Assembly: GCA_046724665.1 (NCBI GenBank)
Contig: JBKOWZ010000202.1
Location: forward strand, 1 to 13,647
Direction: 5' to 3'
Source of the DNA: Actinocrinis sp046724665
GTDB lineage: Bacteria; Actinomycetota; Actinomycetes; Streptomycetales; Catenulisporaceae
DNA: 13,647 nucleotides
Part shown: in pieces, positions 1 through 5,893 of the stretch
Layout: each line of letters opens with the position of its first letter
Numbering within the stretch: position 1 is the first letter of the stretch
The notes under the pieces: model-generated
The model's input: the letters and a program-made list of their open reading frames with translations, nothing else
What the model was told of the DNA's origin: nothing
The model's database searches: none
Program-made: the position numbers and the translations under genes

Positions 1-2
1 CG

Positions 3-572
3 GTGCCGGGACCGTTCGGCTTCCCTGGCCCGGGCGACGAGTTCTGGGGCCCCGGCTTCGGCCCGCACGGTCCCCGGCGCGGCCGCGGCCGCGCCGGGCG
101 CGGCGACGTGCGCGCGGCGATCATCGCGCTGCTGGCCGAGGAGCCGCGCAACGGCTACCAGCTCATCCAGGAGATCGAGCAGCGCACCGACGGGGTGTGG
201 CGGGCCAGTTCCGGCTCGGTTTACCCGGCGCTGGCGCAGCTCGAGGACGAGGGGCTGATCGAGCCGGTCGGCGAGGGCGGGCGCCGACTGTTCTCGCTCA
301 CCGAGGCGGGCCGCCGGCACGCCGAGCAGAACGCCGAGCACCTGTCCCGGATCTGGCAGGACGCGGTCGGCGGGCCCGGCTCGCGGTTCGAGGAGTTCCT
401 GCGCGACCGGGAGCTGCTCGGCCAGCTGGCCATGGCGTACAAGCAGGTCGCGCAGGTCGGCAGCACCGCGCAGCGCGAAGAGGCGCGGGCCGTGCTGACC
501 AAGACGCGCCAGGCGCTCTACAAGATCCTCGCCGCCGACGAAGAGCCCCGTGACGCCGAACCCGAGCAGTGA
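3..572 (+). CDS. PadR family transcriptional regulator (probably 5'-partial)
   Basis: DNA-binding repressor of the PadR family, which has a winged helix-turn-helix and a C-terminal helical dimerisation domain. The wHTH spans about residues 35-105: it opens with GDVRAAIIALLAEEPRNGYQ, continues with the typical GSVYPALAQLEDEGLIE recognition-helix segment, and ends with a LTEAGRRHAEQ wing exit. Residues 1-34 are low-complexity, rich in Gly, Pro, Phe and Arg, a tail common in actinobacterial PadR proteins. The GTG at position 3 is the first codon available and has no room for a ribosome binding site, so the true start probably lies to the left of the window. Residues about 110-175 are amphipathic helices that fit the PadR C-terminal domain. 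The ligand and targets cannot be read from the sequence. PadR regulators often control adjacent transporter genes, but the left neighbour is not visible. Family assignment is secure; the start is not. Confidence 0.9.
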   Translation: MPGPFGFPGPGDEFWGPGFGPHGPRRGRGRAGRGDVRAAIIALLAEEPRNGYQLIQEIEQRTDGVWRASSGSVYPALAQLEDEGLIEPVGEGGRRLFSLTEAGRRHAEQNAEHLSRIWQDAVGGPGSRFEEFLRDRELLGQLAMAYKQVAQVGSTAQREEARAVLTKTRQALYKILAADEEPRDAEPEQ

Positions 573-687
573 ACCGGCGAGCCGCGGCACCGAACGCGGC
601 GCGGGCAGCCGATAACGCGAGAAACACGGCCAATGTTCGGATCAGGCCATCGAGCCGGATCCGGGCATTGACCGTCCGCGTTGCGGG

Positions 688-693
688 TACAGT
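688..693 (+). promoter_or_regulatory. Candidate -10 element for leaderless ung transcript
   Basis: The hexamer TACAGT fits the actinobacterial TAnnnT -10 pattern and ends 8 bases before the ung ATG, which has no Shine-Dalgarno sequence. A TTGACC at 668-673 resembles a -35 but sits only 14 bases upstream, shorter than usual, so its role is doubtful. If the hexamer is used, transcription would start at or next to the ATG. Confidence 0.4.
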
Positions 694-701
694 GATGCGC
701 C

Positions 702-1379
702 ATGGCACGCCCTCTCAATGACGTCGTGGAATCCGGGTGGGCGAAGGCCCTTGAACCGGTCGCCGATCGAATCGCCTCGATGGGTGACTTCCTGCGCGCG
801 GAGATAGCGGCCGGACGGACCTACCTGCCCGCCGGGGCGAACGTCCTACGCGCGTTCCAGCAGCCGTTCGACGCCGTGCGGGTGCTGATCATGGGTCAGG
901 ACCCGTACCCGACTCCCGGGCACGCGGTGGGCCTGAGCTTCTCGGTCGCCCCGAACGTGCGGCCGCTGCCGGCCAGCCTAGTCAACATCTTCCGCGAGTA
1001 CGGCCAGGACCTCGGCCTGCCCGCCCCGTCCAACGGCGACCTCTCGCCGTGGACCGAGCGCGGCGTACTGCTGCTCAACAGGGCGCTGACGACGGCGCCC
1101 GGCAAGCCGGGAGCGCACCGCGGCAAGGGCTGGGAGGCGGTGACCGCTCAGGCGATCAGCGCGCTCGCCGAGCGCGGTACCCCGCTGGTGGCGATCCTCT
1201 GGGGCCGCGACGCGCGCGAGGTCAAGCCGCTGCTCGGCACCTCGGTGCCCAGCATCGAGTCCGCGCACCCCAGCCCGATGTCCGCGGACCGCGGATTCTT
1301 CGGCTCGCGGCCGTTCAGCCGCGCCAACGAGCTGCTCGCGCAGCAGGGCGCCGACCCGATCGACTGGCGCCTGCCGTAG
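702..1379 (+). CDS. ung: Uracil-DNA glycosylase, family 1
   Basis: Removes uracil from DNA (cytosine deamination or dUMP misincorporation), the first step of base-excision repair in the cytoplasm. The 225-residue length is normal for the family. The water-activating loop GQDPYP (65-70, catalytic Asp67), the uracil-binding LLLN strand (123-126, Asn126) and the minor-groove loop HPSPMSADRGFFG (from His189) are all present and in order. The first loop ends in Pro where the Escherichia coli enzyme has His (GQDPYH); as I recall this is usual for mycobacterial and other actinobacterial Ung, so I do not count it as a defect. The ATG at 702 is chosen because the protein then begins at the usual place; a TAnnnT -10 lies just upstream and no Shine-Dalgarno is visible. 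It stands as a single gene between PadR and a DUF3592 gene, with 129 and 234 bases of flanking spacer. Confidence 0.97.
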   Translation: MARPLNDVVESGWAKALEPVADRIASMGDFLRAEIAAGRTYLPAGANVLRAFQQPFDAVRVLIMGQDPYPTPGHAVGLSFSVAPNVRPLPASLVNIFREYGQDLGLPAPSNGDLSPWTERGVLLLNRALTTAPGKPGAHRGKGWEAVTAQAISALAERGTPLVAILWGRDAREVKPLLGTSVPSIESAHPSPMSADRGFFGSRPFSRANELLAQQGADPIDWRLP

Positions 1380-1497
1380 CCGCCGCTCCCCGGCGCCGCT
1401 CCTCAACGTCGCACCGGCGTGACGATACTGCAACCATCTGGTGACTCTTCGTGTCTGGCCGACCGGCCCGGGTCGTGCGAATCGACCGCCACGGGCA

Positions 1498-1509
1498 CCG
1501 TGTACACGG
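1498..1509. promoter_or_regulatory. 12-bp perfect palindrome upstream of the DUF3592 gene
   Basis: CCGTGTACACGG is a perfect palindrome in the 234-base spacer after ung. It lies two bases before a second, longer dyad (1511-1536). It could be a dimeric regulator site. Nothing identifies the protein that would bind it. Confidence 0.4.
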
Positions 1510-1510
1510 C

Positions 1511-1536
1511 TGGAACTGCGGTTTTCTTAGGTTCCA
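1511..1536. promoter_or_regulatory. 26-bp inverted repeat, TGGAAC-N14-GTTCCA
   Basis: Perfect 6-bp arms (1511-1516 and 1531-1536) flank a 14-base spacer containing TTTTCTTA, unusually AT-rich for this GC-rich window. It lies 78 bases before the DUF3592 start. It may be an operator or, less likely, a weak stem at the end of the ung transcript. The long loop and short stem argue against an intrinsic terminator. Confidence 0.4.
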
Positions 1537-1540
1537 CCCA

Positions 1541-1571
1541 TTGTGCGGCGGGTGGGGCGGCGCGCTACCGT
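1541..1571 (+). promoter_or_regulatory. Possible promoter for the DUF3592 gene
   Basis: TTGTGC (1541-1546) and TACCGT (1566-1571) resemble -35 and -10 elements with a 19-base spacer. This would give a leader of about 35 bases carrying the AGGAGG ribosome binding site at 1602-1607. Both hexamers are weak matches. Confidence 0.3.
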
Positions 1572-1613
1572 GACTGCTAGCCATCAAGAACTTTTCACGC
1601 CAGGAGGCGGATC

Positions 1614-2069
1614 GTGGCGGCCGGCAATGTCGTCGCGTTTTCCATCGCCGTGGGACTCAGCGTCTCCGCCGGCATCGGGGGCGCATACCTGTGCTCGTCG
1701 CAGTTCACCCGGTCGCGGCGGCTGCTGGAGACCGGCGCGCACCTGACCGCCCGGGTGGTCGAGGCGATCCCGCAGCACCGGGCCGGCCAGTCCTTCCCCT
1801 CCGACGCGGCGCGCATAGTGGTCGAGTACGAGCTCGGCGGGACGACGTACCGCGACACGATCCGGCTCGCGCGCACCTCGCAGGAGAGCTACCGGATCGG
1901 CGACACCATCGAGATCGTGGTGCGCTTCGGCCGGGCGCCGCAGGTGCGCACGCTCGACGAGCCGAACATCGCCTACGGCACGATGGAGCAGATCGCCGGG
2001 GCGGTGCTGGTGATCCTGGCGCTGCTGCCGCTGTTCATCATGTTCTCGGTGCACGCGCTCACGCCGTGA
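1614..2069 (+). CDS. DUF3592 family membrane protein
   Basis: Small membrane protein of 151 residues with no known reaction. It has an N-terminal hydrophobic segment at about 5-28, a soluble beta-rich domain at about 40-118 and a C-terminal hydrophobic segment at about 125-148. The middle domain shows the DUF3592 pattern: ARVVE, then a strand IVVEYELGGTTYRDTI, then SYRIGDTIEIVVRFGRAPQVRTL. The two membrane helices flanking that domain are also typical. The GTG start is fixed by a full AGGAGG at 1602-1607 with a 6-base spacer, the best ribosome binding site in the window. The 3' end overlaps the 3' end of convergent kynU by 11 bases, so the two transcripts must be antisense to each other at their tails. 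Two dyads lie upstream. The family assignment rests on pattern recall; function is unknown. Confidence 0.85.
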   Translation: MAAGNVVAFSIAVGLSVSAGIGGAYLCSSQFTRSRRLLETGAHLTARVVEAIPQHRAGQSFPSDAARIVVEYELGGTTYRDTIRLARTSQESYRIGDTIEIVVRFGRAPQVRTLDEPNIAYGTMEQIAGAVLVILALLPLFIMFSVHALTP

Positions 2070-3261
2070 GCTCCCGCAGCGCGCTGACCGCGGCGAGCGC
2101 GTCGGCGTGGGTGTTGTAGAGCGCGTTGAAGCCGAAGCGCAGCATGTCCGGCTCGCGCTTGTCGCAGACCACTGACCGCAGCGCCAGATCCTTCACCAGC
2201 CGCGCGGCGTCGTGATGGCGCAGCGCCACCTGGCTGCCCCGGCGCTGCGGCTCACGCGGCGTGGCCACCTGGAAGCCGAGGCCGGCGGGCAGTGTGTCGC
2301 AGCACTCGATGAAGAAGCCGGTCACGCTGAGGCCGGCCGCGCGCACGTCGGCCAGTTCGACGCCGTCGAAGGCGGTCAGCGCTGCCTCCAGGGCGAGCAG
2401 CGAGAGCATCGGCGGGCAGCCGATCCGGGCGCGGGAGATTCCCCCGGCGGGTGTATACGCGTCCTGCATGGCGAACGGATCGGTGTGGCCGTGCCAGCCG
2501 GCGAGCGGGTGCCGCACCGCGTCGTGGTGACGGGCCGCGACGTACGTGTACGCGGGCGATCCCGGCCCGCCGGACAGGTACTTGTATGTGCAGCCGACGG
2601 CGAAATCGACCTCTGCTTCGTCGAGCGCGATGGGCAGCGCGCCGGCGCCGTGACACAGGTCCCAGACGGTGACCGCGCCGGCGTCGTGCGCGACGCGGGT
2701 GAGACCGGGCAGGTCCCACAGCTCGCCGGTGCGGTAATCGACGATCGGATATGAGAGCACGCAGACCCGGTCGCCGTACTCGGCGAGCGCGGCCGACGCC
2801 TCGGGAGCCGGTACGCGGCGTACCTCGAGGCCGAGCAGTTCGGCGACCGAGTCGGTCATGTAGGCGTCGGTCGGGAAGTGGCCCGGATCGGTCAGCAGCA
2901 CCCTGCGTTCGCCGTCCGAACGCAGTCGCGCGGCCGCCATCAGGGTGTTGAACAGCTGCACCGAGGTCGAGTCGCCCACGACGACCTGGCCGGGCGCGGC
3001 GCCGATCAGCGTGCCGATCCGGTCGCCGACGCGCAGCGGCGCCTCCCACCAGCCCCCGTCGAACCAGGAGGAGATCAGGCCCCTGCCCCACTGCCGGCGC
3101 ACCGCGTCGTCCACGGCCGCCGGCACCGCCGCCGGGAGCGCGCCGAGCGAGTTGCCGTCGAGATAGACGGTGCCCGCAGGGATCAGGAAGCGGTCGCGGG
3201 TGTGTGCGAGCGGATTGGCGGCGTCGAGCGCGGCCGCCTTGTCCGCGAGGTTTGCAGGCAT
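2059..3261 (-). CDS. kynU: Kynureninase
   Basis: Pyridoxal-phosphate enzyme that cleaves L-kynurenine to anthranilate and L-alanine (and 3-hydroxykynurenine to 3-hydroxyanthranilate). This 400-residue protein matches the usual length. Visible landmarks are YLDGNSLGALP (33-43), the phosphate-binding region around GDSTSVQLFN (96-105), the cofactor aspartate in VWDLCHGAGALP (Asp201), the Schiff-base lysine in CTYKYLSGGPG (Lys227), and the C-terminal MLRFGFNALYNTHAD segment that shapes the substrate site. An upstream in-frame ATG at 3375 exists, but the residues it adds would be antisense-like sequence inside kynA, so the ATG at 3261 is chosen; it lies 4 bases after the kynA stop. No clear Shine-Dalgarno precedes it, so translational coupling to kynA is likely. 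It is co-directional with kynA and no formamidase gene sits between them. Confidence 0.96.
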   Translation of the reverse strand: MPANLADKAAALDAANPLAHTRDRFLIPAGTVYLDGNSLGALPAAVPAAVDDAVRRQWGRGLISSWFDGGWWEAPLRVGDRIGTLIGAAPGQVVVGDSTSVQLFNTLMAAARLRSDGERRVLLTDPGHFPTDAYMTDSVAELLGLEVRRVPAPEASAALAEYGDRVCVLSYPIVDYRTGELWDLPGLTRVAHDAGAVTVWDLCHGAGALPIALDEAEVDFAVGCTYKYLSGGPGSPAYTYVAARHHDAVRHPLAGWHGHTDPFAMQDAYTPAGGISRARIGCPPMLSLLALEAALTAFDGVELADVRAAGLSVTGFFIECCDTLPAGLGFQVATPREPQRRGSQVALRHHDAARLVKDLALRSVVCDKREPDMLRFGFNALYNTHADALAAVSALRELTA

Positions 3262-3265
3262 TCGG

Positions 3266-4117
3266 CTACACCCATCCCTGGTCGCGCAGAGTCCACAGAT
3301 CCGGGAAGTACTTGCGGTGCACGCCGCGCTCGAGCCACTGCGCGCCCGAGGTGCCGGCCGAGCCGGGCTTGTCACCCATCGAGCGCCAGACGGACAGCAG
3401 GTGGCGCTGCTTCCAACGTACGTGCCGCTCGGCCGTGTCGAACAGGGCGTCGCCGAGATCGGCCAGATCTGCGTACCCGGCGTCGTCGCCGTACACGGCG
3501 CGCCACGCCGCCACGACCCGGTCGTCGCCGGTGTACTCGGTCCGGTGGTCGCGCTGCACGAGCGCGTCGGGTACGTCGAGCCCGCGGCGGTGAAGCAGCG
3601 TCATAGCCGCGTCGTAGAGTGAGGGCGCGGCGGCCTGTACGGCGAGTTCGTCGTGGATACGCGGCGTCTGCTCGTGGATCGCCAGGGCACGCGGGTGCCG
3701 GTCGCCCAGGAGGAACTCGATGTGCCGGTACTGATAGGACTGGATGCCCGACGCGACGCCGAAGGACTCCCGGAATTCGTCGAATTCGGCCGGTGTCAAC
3801 GTCCGCAGCGCCTCCCACGACGCGATCAACGCGTCCTGAACACCGTGGCCGCGACGCAGCATTCGTACCACTGCACGCACGTCCGCGGCGGCGTCCGACC
3901 GCGTCAGGCGGTCGCGGGCGTCCTCCCAGTCACGGCGCAGCAGGGTGAAGTAGAGCTCCATCACCTGCGTGACGACGATGAACGACAACTCCGCCGGAGC
4001 GTCCGTACGCGGCCGTTGCAGGCGCAGCAGGGCGTCGAGCCCGGCATAGTCCTCGTACTCGTTGCGGGCGGCGTGTTCTGGCGCGGTGTAGTCCGGCGCG
4101 ACCGTCTTCACAGGCAC
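3266..4117 (-). CDS. kynA: Tryptophan 2,3-dioxygenase, divergent form
   Basis: Heme enzyme that opens the indole ring of L-tryptophan with O2 to give N-formylkynurenine. It has 283 residues, near the bacterial TDO norm. Recognisable elements are FIVVTQVMELYF (46-57), SGIQSYQYRHIEFLLG (123-138, Arg131 being the carboxylate-binding Arg), WKQRHLLSVWRSMGDK with the heme-ligand His239, and the closing RKYFPDLWTLRD. Two positions differ from classical TDO. The distal-pocket HQ pair (His55 in the Xanthomonas enzyme) is Thr50-Gln51, and the substrate loop GTGGSSG is GSAGTSG (252-258). Indoleamine dioxygenase has Ser at the His55 position, so a Thr could still be active. The downstream kynureninase supports the kynurenine role; another heme-dependent aromatic oxygenase activity is the alternative. 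The start is GTG at 4117, with no Shine-Dalgarno and a TTCGAT hexamer 6 bases upstream. Likely regulated by the divergent Lrp/AsnC protein. Confidence 0.9.
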   Translation of the reverse strand: MPVKTVAPDYTAPEHAARNEYEDYAGLDALLRLQRPRTDAPAELSFIVVTQVMELYFTLLRRDWEDARDRLTRSDAAADVRAVVRMLRRGHGVQDALIASWEALRTLTPAEFDEFRESFGVASGIQSYQYRHIEFLLGDRHPRALAIHEQTPRIHDELAVQAAAPSLYDAAMTLLHRRGLDVPDALVQRDHRTEYTGDDRVVAAWRAVYGDDAGYADLADLGDALFDTAERHVRWKQRHLLSVWRSMGDKPGSAGTSGAQWLERGVHRKYFPDLWTLRDQGWV

Positions 4118-4123
4118 GCGACT

Positions 4124-4129
4124 ATCGAA
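4124..4129 (-). promoter_or_regulatory. Candidate -10 for leaderless kynA transcript
   Basis: On the minus strand TTCGAT ends 6 bases before the kynA GTG. It mirrors the TACGAT found 6 bases before the divergent regulator start. The second position is T rather than A, so the match to TAnnnT is imperfect. No Shine-Dalgarno precedes the GTG. Confidence 0.35.
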
Positions 4130-4153
4130 CTACCAGCGGCCGCGCCTCGGAAT

Positions 4154-4175
4154 GGCCGACGACACCTCATCGGCC
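4154..4175. promoter_or_regulatory. Inverted repeat in kynA/AsnC divergent promoter (possible Lrp-type operator)
   Basis: GGCCGA (4154-4159) and TCGGCC (4170-4175) form perfect arms around a 10-base spacer, inside the 80-bp region between the divergent starts of kynA and the Lrp/AsnC gene. It covers the -35 region expected for the regulator. Lrp/AsnC proteins commonly autoregulate and control a divergent neighbour from such sites. GC-rich dyads arise easily by chance here, so this is a candidate only. Confidence 0.4.
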
Positions 4176-4185
4176 GCCATAGCTT

Positions 4186-4191
4186 TACGAT
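4186..4191 (+). promoter_or_regulatory. Candidate -10 for leaderless Lrp/AsnC regulator transcript
   Basis: TACGAT fits TAnnnT and ends 6 bases before the GTG at 4198. That spacing puts the predicted transcription start at the start codon itself. The AAAAGG that follows touches the GTG and is too close to act as a ribosome binding site. Confidence 0.45.
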
Positions 4192-4197
4192 CAAAAG

Positions 4198-4659
4198 GTG
4201 ACAACCCGAACTGACTTTCTGGACGCGACCGACTGGCTGCTGCTCGACGAGTTGCAGCACGACGGCCGCCTTTCCTACAACGAACTGGCCCGCCGGATCA
4301 ACCTGTCGGCCCCGGCGGTGGCCGAGCGGGTGCGCAGGCTGGAGCAGTCCGGCGTGATCACCGGCTACCACGCGCACGTAGACCCGGCGCGGGCCGGGCG
4401 CACGGTGGAGGCGCTGGTCCGGATGGCCTGCTACGGGCCGCGCTGCCTGCTGCGGCACCCCGACGTGCTCGATCAGAGCCCGGAGATCCTGGAGATGCAC
4501 CGGCTCACCGGCGACGCGTGCTGCGTGCTGCGCGTCGCGGTGGCGACGATGGCTGAATTCGAGGCGCTGATCGACCGGCTGGCCGACCACGGGCAGCCGT
4601 CATCGACGATGGTGCTCTCCTCGCCGCTGGCCTGGCGCCCGGTACAGCCGTCCAGGTGA
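4198..4659 (+). CDS. Lrp/AsnC family regulator, probable regulator of kynA-kynU
   Basis: DNA-binding regulator of 153 residues, the normal size. Residues 8-55 form the AsnC-type helix-turn-helix: LDATDWLLLDELQHDGRLSY, then ELARRINLSAPAVAERVRRLEQSGVITGY. Residues about 60-147 are the ligand-binding RAM/ASNC domain, with HRLTGDACCVLRVAVATMAEFEALIDRL. These proteins bind small effectors, usually amino acids or their derivatives, and assemble as octamers that wrap DNA. In Pseudomonas and Burkholderia an Lrp-type protein (KynR) next to the kyn genes responds to kynurenine. The divergent position here suggests the same job, by inference from context. The RAM domain has several cysteines (78, 83, 108, 109), of unknown meaning. 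The GTG start gives the standard N-terminus and has a -10-like TACGAT just upstream, so the mRNA may be leaderless. The gene ends 23 bases before the convergent SDR gene. Confidence 0.93.
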   Translation: MTTRTDFLDATDWLLLDELQHDGRLSYNELARRINLSAPAVAERVRRLEQSGVITGYHAHVDPARAGRTVEALVRMACYGPRCLLRHPDVLDQSPEILEMHRLTGDACCVLRVAVATMAEFEALIDRLADHGQPSSTMVLSSPLAWRPVQPSR

Positions 4660-4663
4660 CGCA

Positions 4664-4680
4664 GGGCTGGTGCCGAGCCC
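4664..4680. terminator. Short hairpin between convergent genes
   Basis: GGGCT (4664-4668) and AGCCC (4676-4680) form a 5-bp stem with a 7-base loop, filling most of the 23-base gap between the convergent Lrp/AsnC and SDR stops. There is no T-tract on either strand. It could act as a bidirectional, tail-less terminator of the sort proposed for high-GC bacteria, but the stem is short. Confidence 0.35.
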
Positions 4681-4682
4681 GA

Positions 4683-5687
4683 TCAGCTCCCGTTCTTCAG
4701 GGCCGTCAAGACGCGCTGTTCGGCGTCCGAGGGCAGGCCGTGATTGTTGATCCGGCCGTCCTCGCCGGCGAGCGAGGGCTCGTTTCGCTGCCACGCCCAA
4801 GTGTCCCGGACGGTCTGCGCGATCGGGCGGCAGACCAGGCCCGCGTCGATGGTGCGCGCGACGTCGGCGTCCCAGACCGCCGCCGCCTCGTCGTTGTCCG
4901 GCGTCCACAGCGGCAGGCCGCTCCAGACCGGGACCTCGTGCTCGAGCAGCATCTCGTCGGGAGCCCAGACGAGCCGCGCGTCCGACCCCGTTTCGCGCAC
5001 GCAGTTCTCCAGCCACTCGCCGAACGTGGTGTGGCCGGGCTCGGCGGCGAGCAGGAACGCGTCATCCAGCCCTGATTCGAGGCGGTGCAGGCCGAAGCGG
5101 GCGATGTCGCGCGCGTCGATCAGCTGGAGCGGCCGGCCGGGGTCGCCGGGGGCGAGCACGTCGCCGCCCCGGGCGATGCGCGAGAGCCACCAGGTCTGCC
5201 GGCCCATGTTCTCGTGCGGGCCGATGATCAGGCCGGGATAGTGGATCAGCACCCTGCCGGGGAAGGCCGCGCGGACGGCGCGCTCGCAGCCGGCCTTGAG
5301 CGCGCCGTACTCCCCCTCGGCCGCGTCCGGCTCGCAGTCGAACAGCGGCGAGCCGGGGCCGACGCGCCGGGCGGGGAAGTCGGTGAACGCCGAGATGCTG
5401 GAGATGAACAGGTACGCCTCGGCCGCGTCGGCGAGCGCCCGCGCGCCCTCGCCGACGACCTTGGGGACGTATCCGGAGGTATCGACGACCGCGTCCCACG
5501 GCCCGGCACCGGCCAGCCGCGCGAGGTCGGCCGGGTTCTCCCGGTCGCCGCGCACGCCGCGCACGCCCGGCTGGTCGGGGCCCGACCGTCCGCGGTTGAA
5601 GACGGTCACCTGATGGCCGGCGGCCAACGCCTCGGCCACGAACGCCCGGCCGAGGAAGCGGCTGCCGCCCAGAATGAGGATACGCAT
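4683..5687 (-). CDS. Atypical NAD(P)-dependent SDR / epimerase-like protein
   Basis: Extended or atypical short-chain dehydrogenase/reductase of 334 residues; the substrate is unknown. The N-terminus carries the Rossmann fold, MRILILGGSRFLGRAFVAEALAAGH with GGSRFLG at 7-13, followed by the second-strand pattern VTVFNRGRS typical of NAD(P)-binding epimerase-like proteins. A VVDTSGY segment (68-73), a Ser-containing strand FISSISAF (94-101) and YGALK (Tyr127, Lys131) supply the Ser-Tyr-Lys catalytic set. HYPGLIIGPHENMGR (149-163) matches the substrate-domain entry of nucleotide-sugar and isoflavone-reductase-like members. The start is ATG at 5687 because the Rossmann fold begins there and a CGAGGA ribosome binding sequence lies 7 bases upstream; the longer in-frame extension lacks SDR features. 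It is divergent from the PhyH dioxygenase across about 206 bases, which suggests but does not prove a shared role. Confidence 0.9.
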   Translation of the reverse strand: MRILILGGSRFLGRAFVAEALAAGHQVTVFNRGRSGPDQPGVRGVRGDRENPADLARLAGAGPWDAVVDTSGYVPKVVGEGARALADAAEAYLFISSISAFTDFPARRVGPGSPLFDCEPDAAEGEYGALKAGCERAVRAAFPGRVLIHYPGLIIGPHENMGRQTWWLSRIARGGDVLAPGDPGRPLQLIDARDIARFGLHRLESGLDDAFLLAAEPGHTTFGEWLENCVRETGSDARLVWAPDEMLLEHEVPVWSGLPLWTPDNDEAAAVWDADVARTIDAGLVCRPIAQTVRDTWAWQRNEPSLAGEDGRINNHGLPSDAEQRVLTALKNGS

Positions 5688-5736
5688 TCCGCCATCCTCG
5701 GCCGCCGCGCACTTCGGGGCAACGATGTTCGCGTAG

Positions 5737-5747
5737 AGCGGACCGCT
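5737..5747. promoter_or_regulatory. Small dyad AGCGG-A-CCGCT
   Basis: A perfect 5-bp dyad around one base in the SDR/PhyH divergent spacer, four bases before an array of GCGTGTC-like repeats. Such short GC dyads are common by chance; it is listed because of its position. Confidence 0.25.
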
Positions 5748-5750
5748 GCG

Positions 5751-5789
5751 GCGTGTCGGCGGCGTGGCACGGCGTGTCGAGAGCGTGTC
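5751..5789 (+). repeat. Four helically phased GCGTGTC-like direct repeats
   Basis: GCGTGTC at 5751, GCGTGGC at 5762, GCGTGTC at 5772 and GCGTGTC at 5783: starts are 11, 10 and 11 bases apart, close to one DNA turn each. The array lies in the non-coding spacer between divergent SDR and PhyH genes, about 105 bases before the PhyH ATG. Direct repeats of about 11 bp are the site format of OmpR/PhoP-type response regulators and some other activators. The heptamer is not one I recognise. Confidence 0.5.
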
Positions 5790-5855
5790 CGAGCCGCCGC
5801 GCACCCGGGACGGCAAGTCAAGGCGTCTCTACTCATGCCGTGGGGTTACGTCTTC

Positions 5856-5862
5856 GGGAGGA
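5856..5862 (+). other. Shine-Dalgarno-like GGGAGGA without a well-placed start codon
   Basis: A strong anti-16S match, but no ATG, GTG or TTG begins 5-12 bases downstream. The nearest in-frame start is GTG 5882, 19 bases after it; the ATG chosen for the PhyH gene is 31 bases after it. It therefore does not settle the PhyH start. Confidence 0.4.
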
Positions 5863-5893
5863 ATTCTCGAGCACCAGCGTCGTGGGTACTGCC

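Noticed and set aside
655..664. Palindrome CCGGATCCGG between padR and ung
   Set aside because: Ten bases of mostly GC symmetry are expected by chance at this composition, and it has no T-tract or clear promoter relation.
702..1379. GQDPYP in place of GQDPYH as a defective uracil glycosylase
   Set aside because: Catalytic Asp67, Asn126 and His189 are intact and the Pro variant is, as I recall, normal in actinobacterial Ung.
1460..1475. CGACC/GGTCG hairpin as an ung terminator
   Set aside because: Only 5 bp of stem, about 80 bases after the stop, with no T-tract.
2878..3606. Long plus-strand open frames over kynU and kynA
   Set aside because: They are antisense to conserved enzymes with intact catalytic residues and show no recognisable domain.
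5862..5871. Overlapping EcoRI and XhoI sites (GAATTCTCGAG), as in a cloning junction
   Set aside because: The flanks are continuous native-looking GC-rich sequence and no vector sequence is visible; chance is enough.
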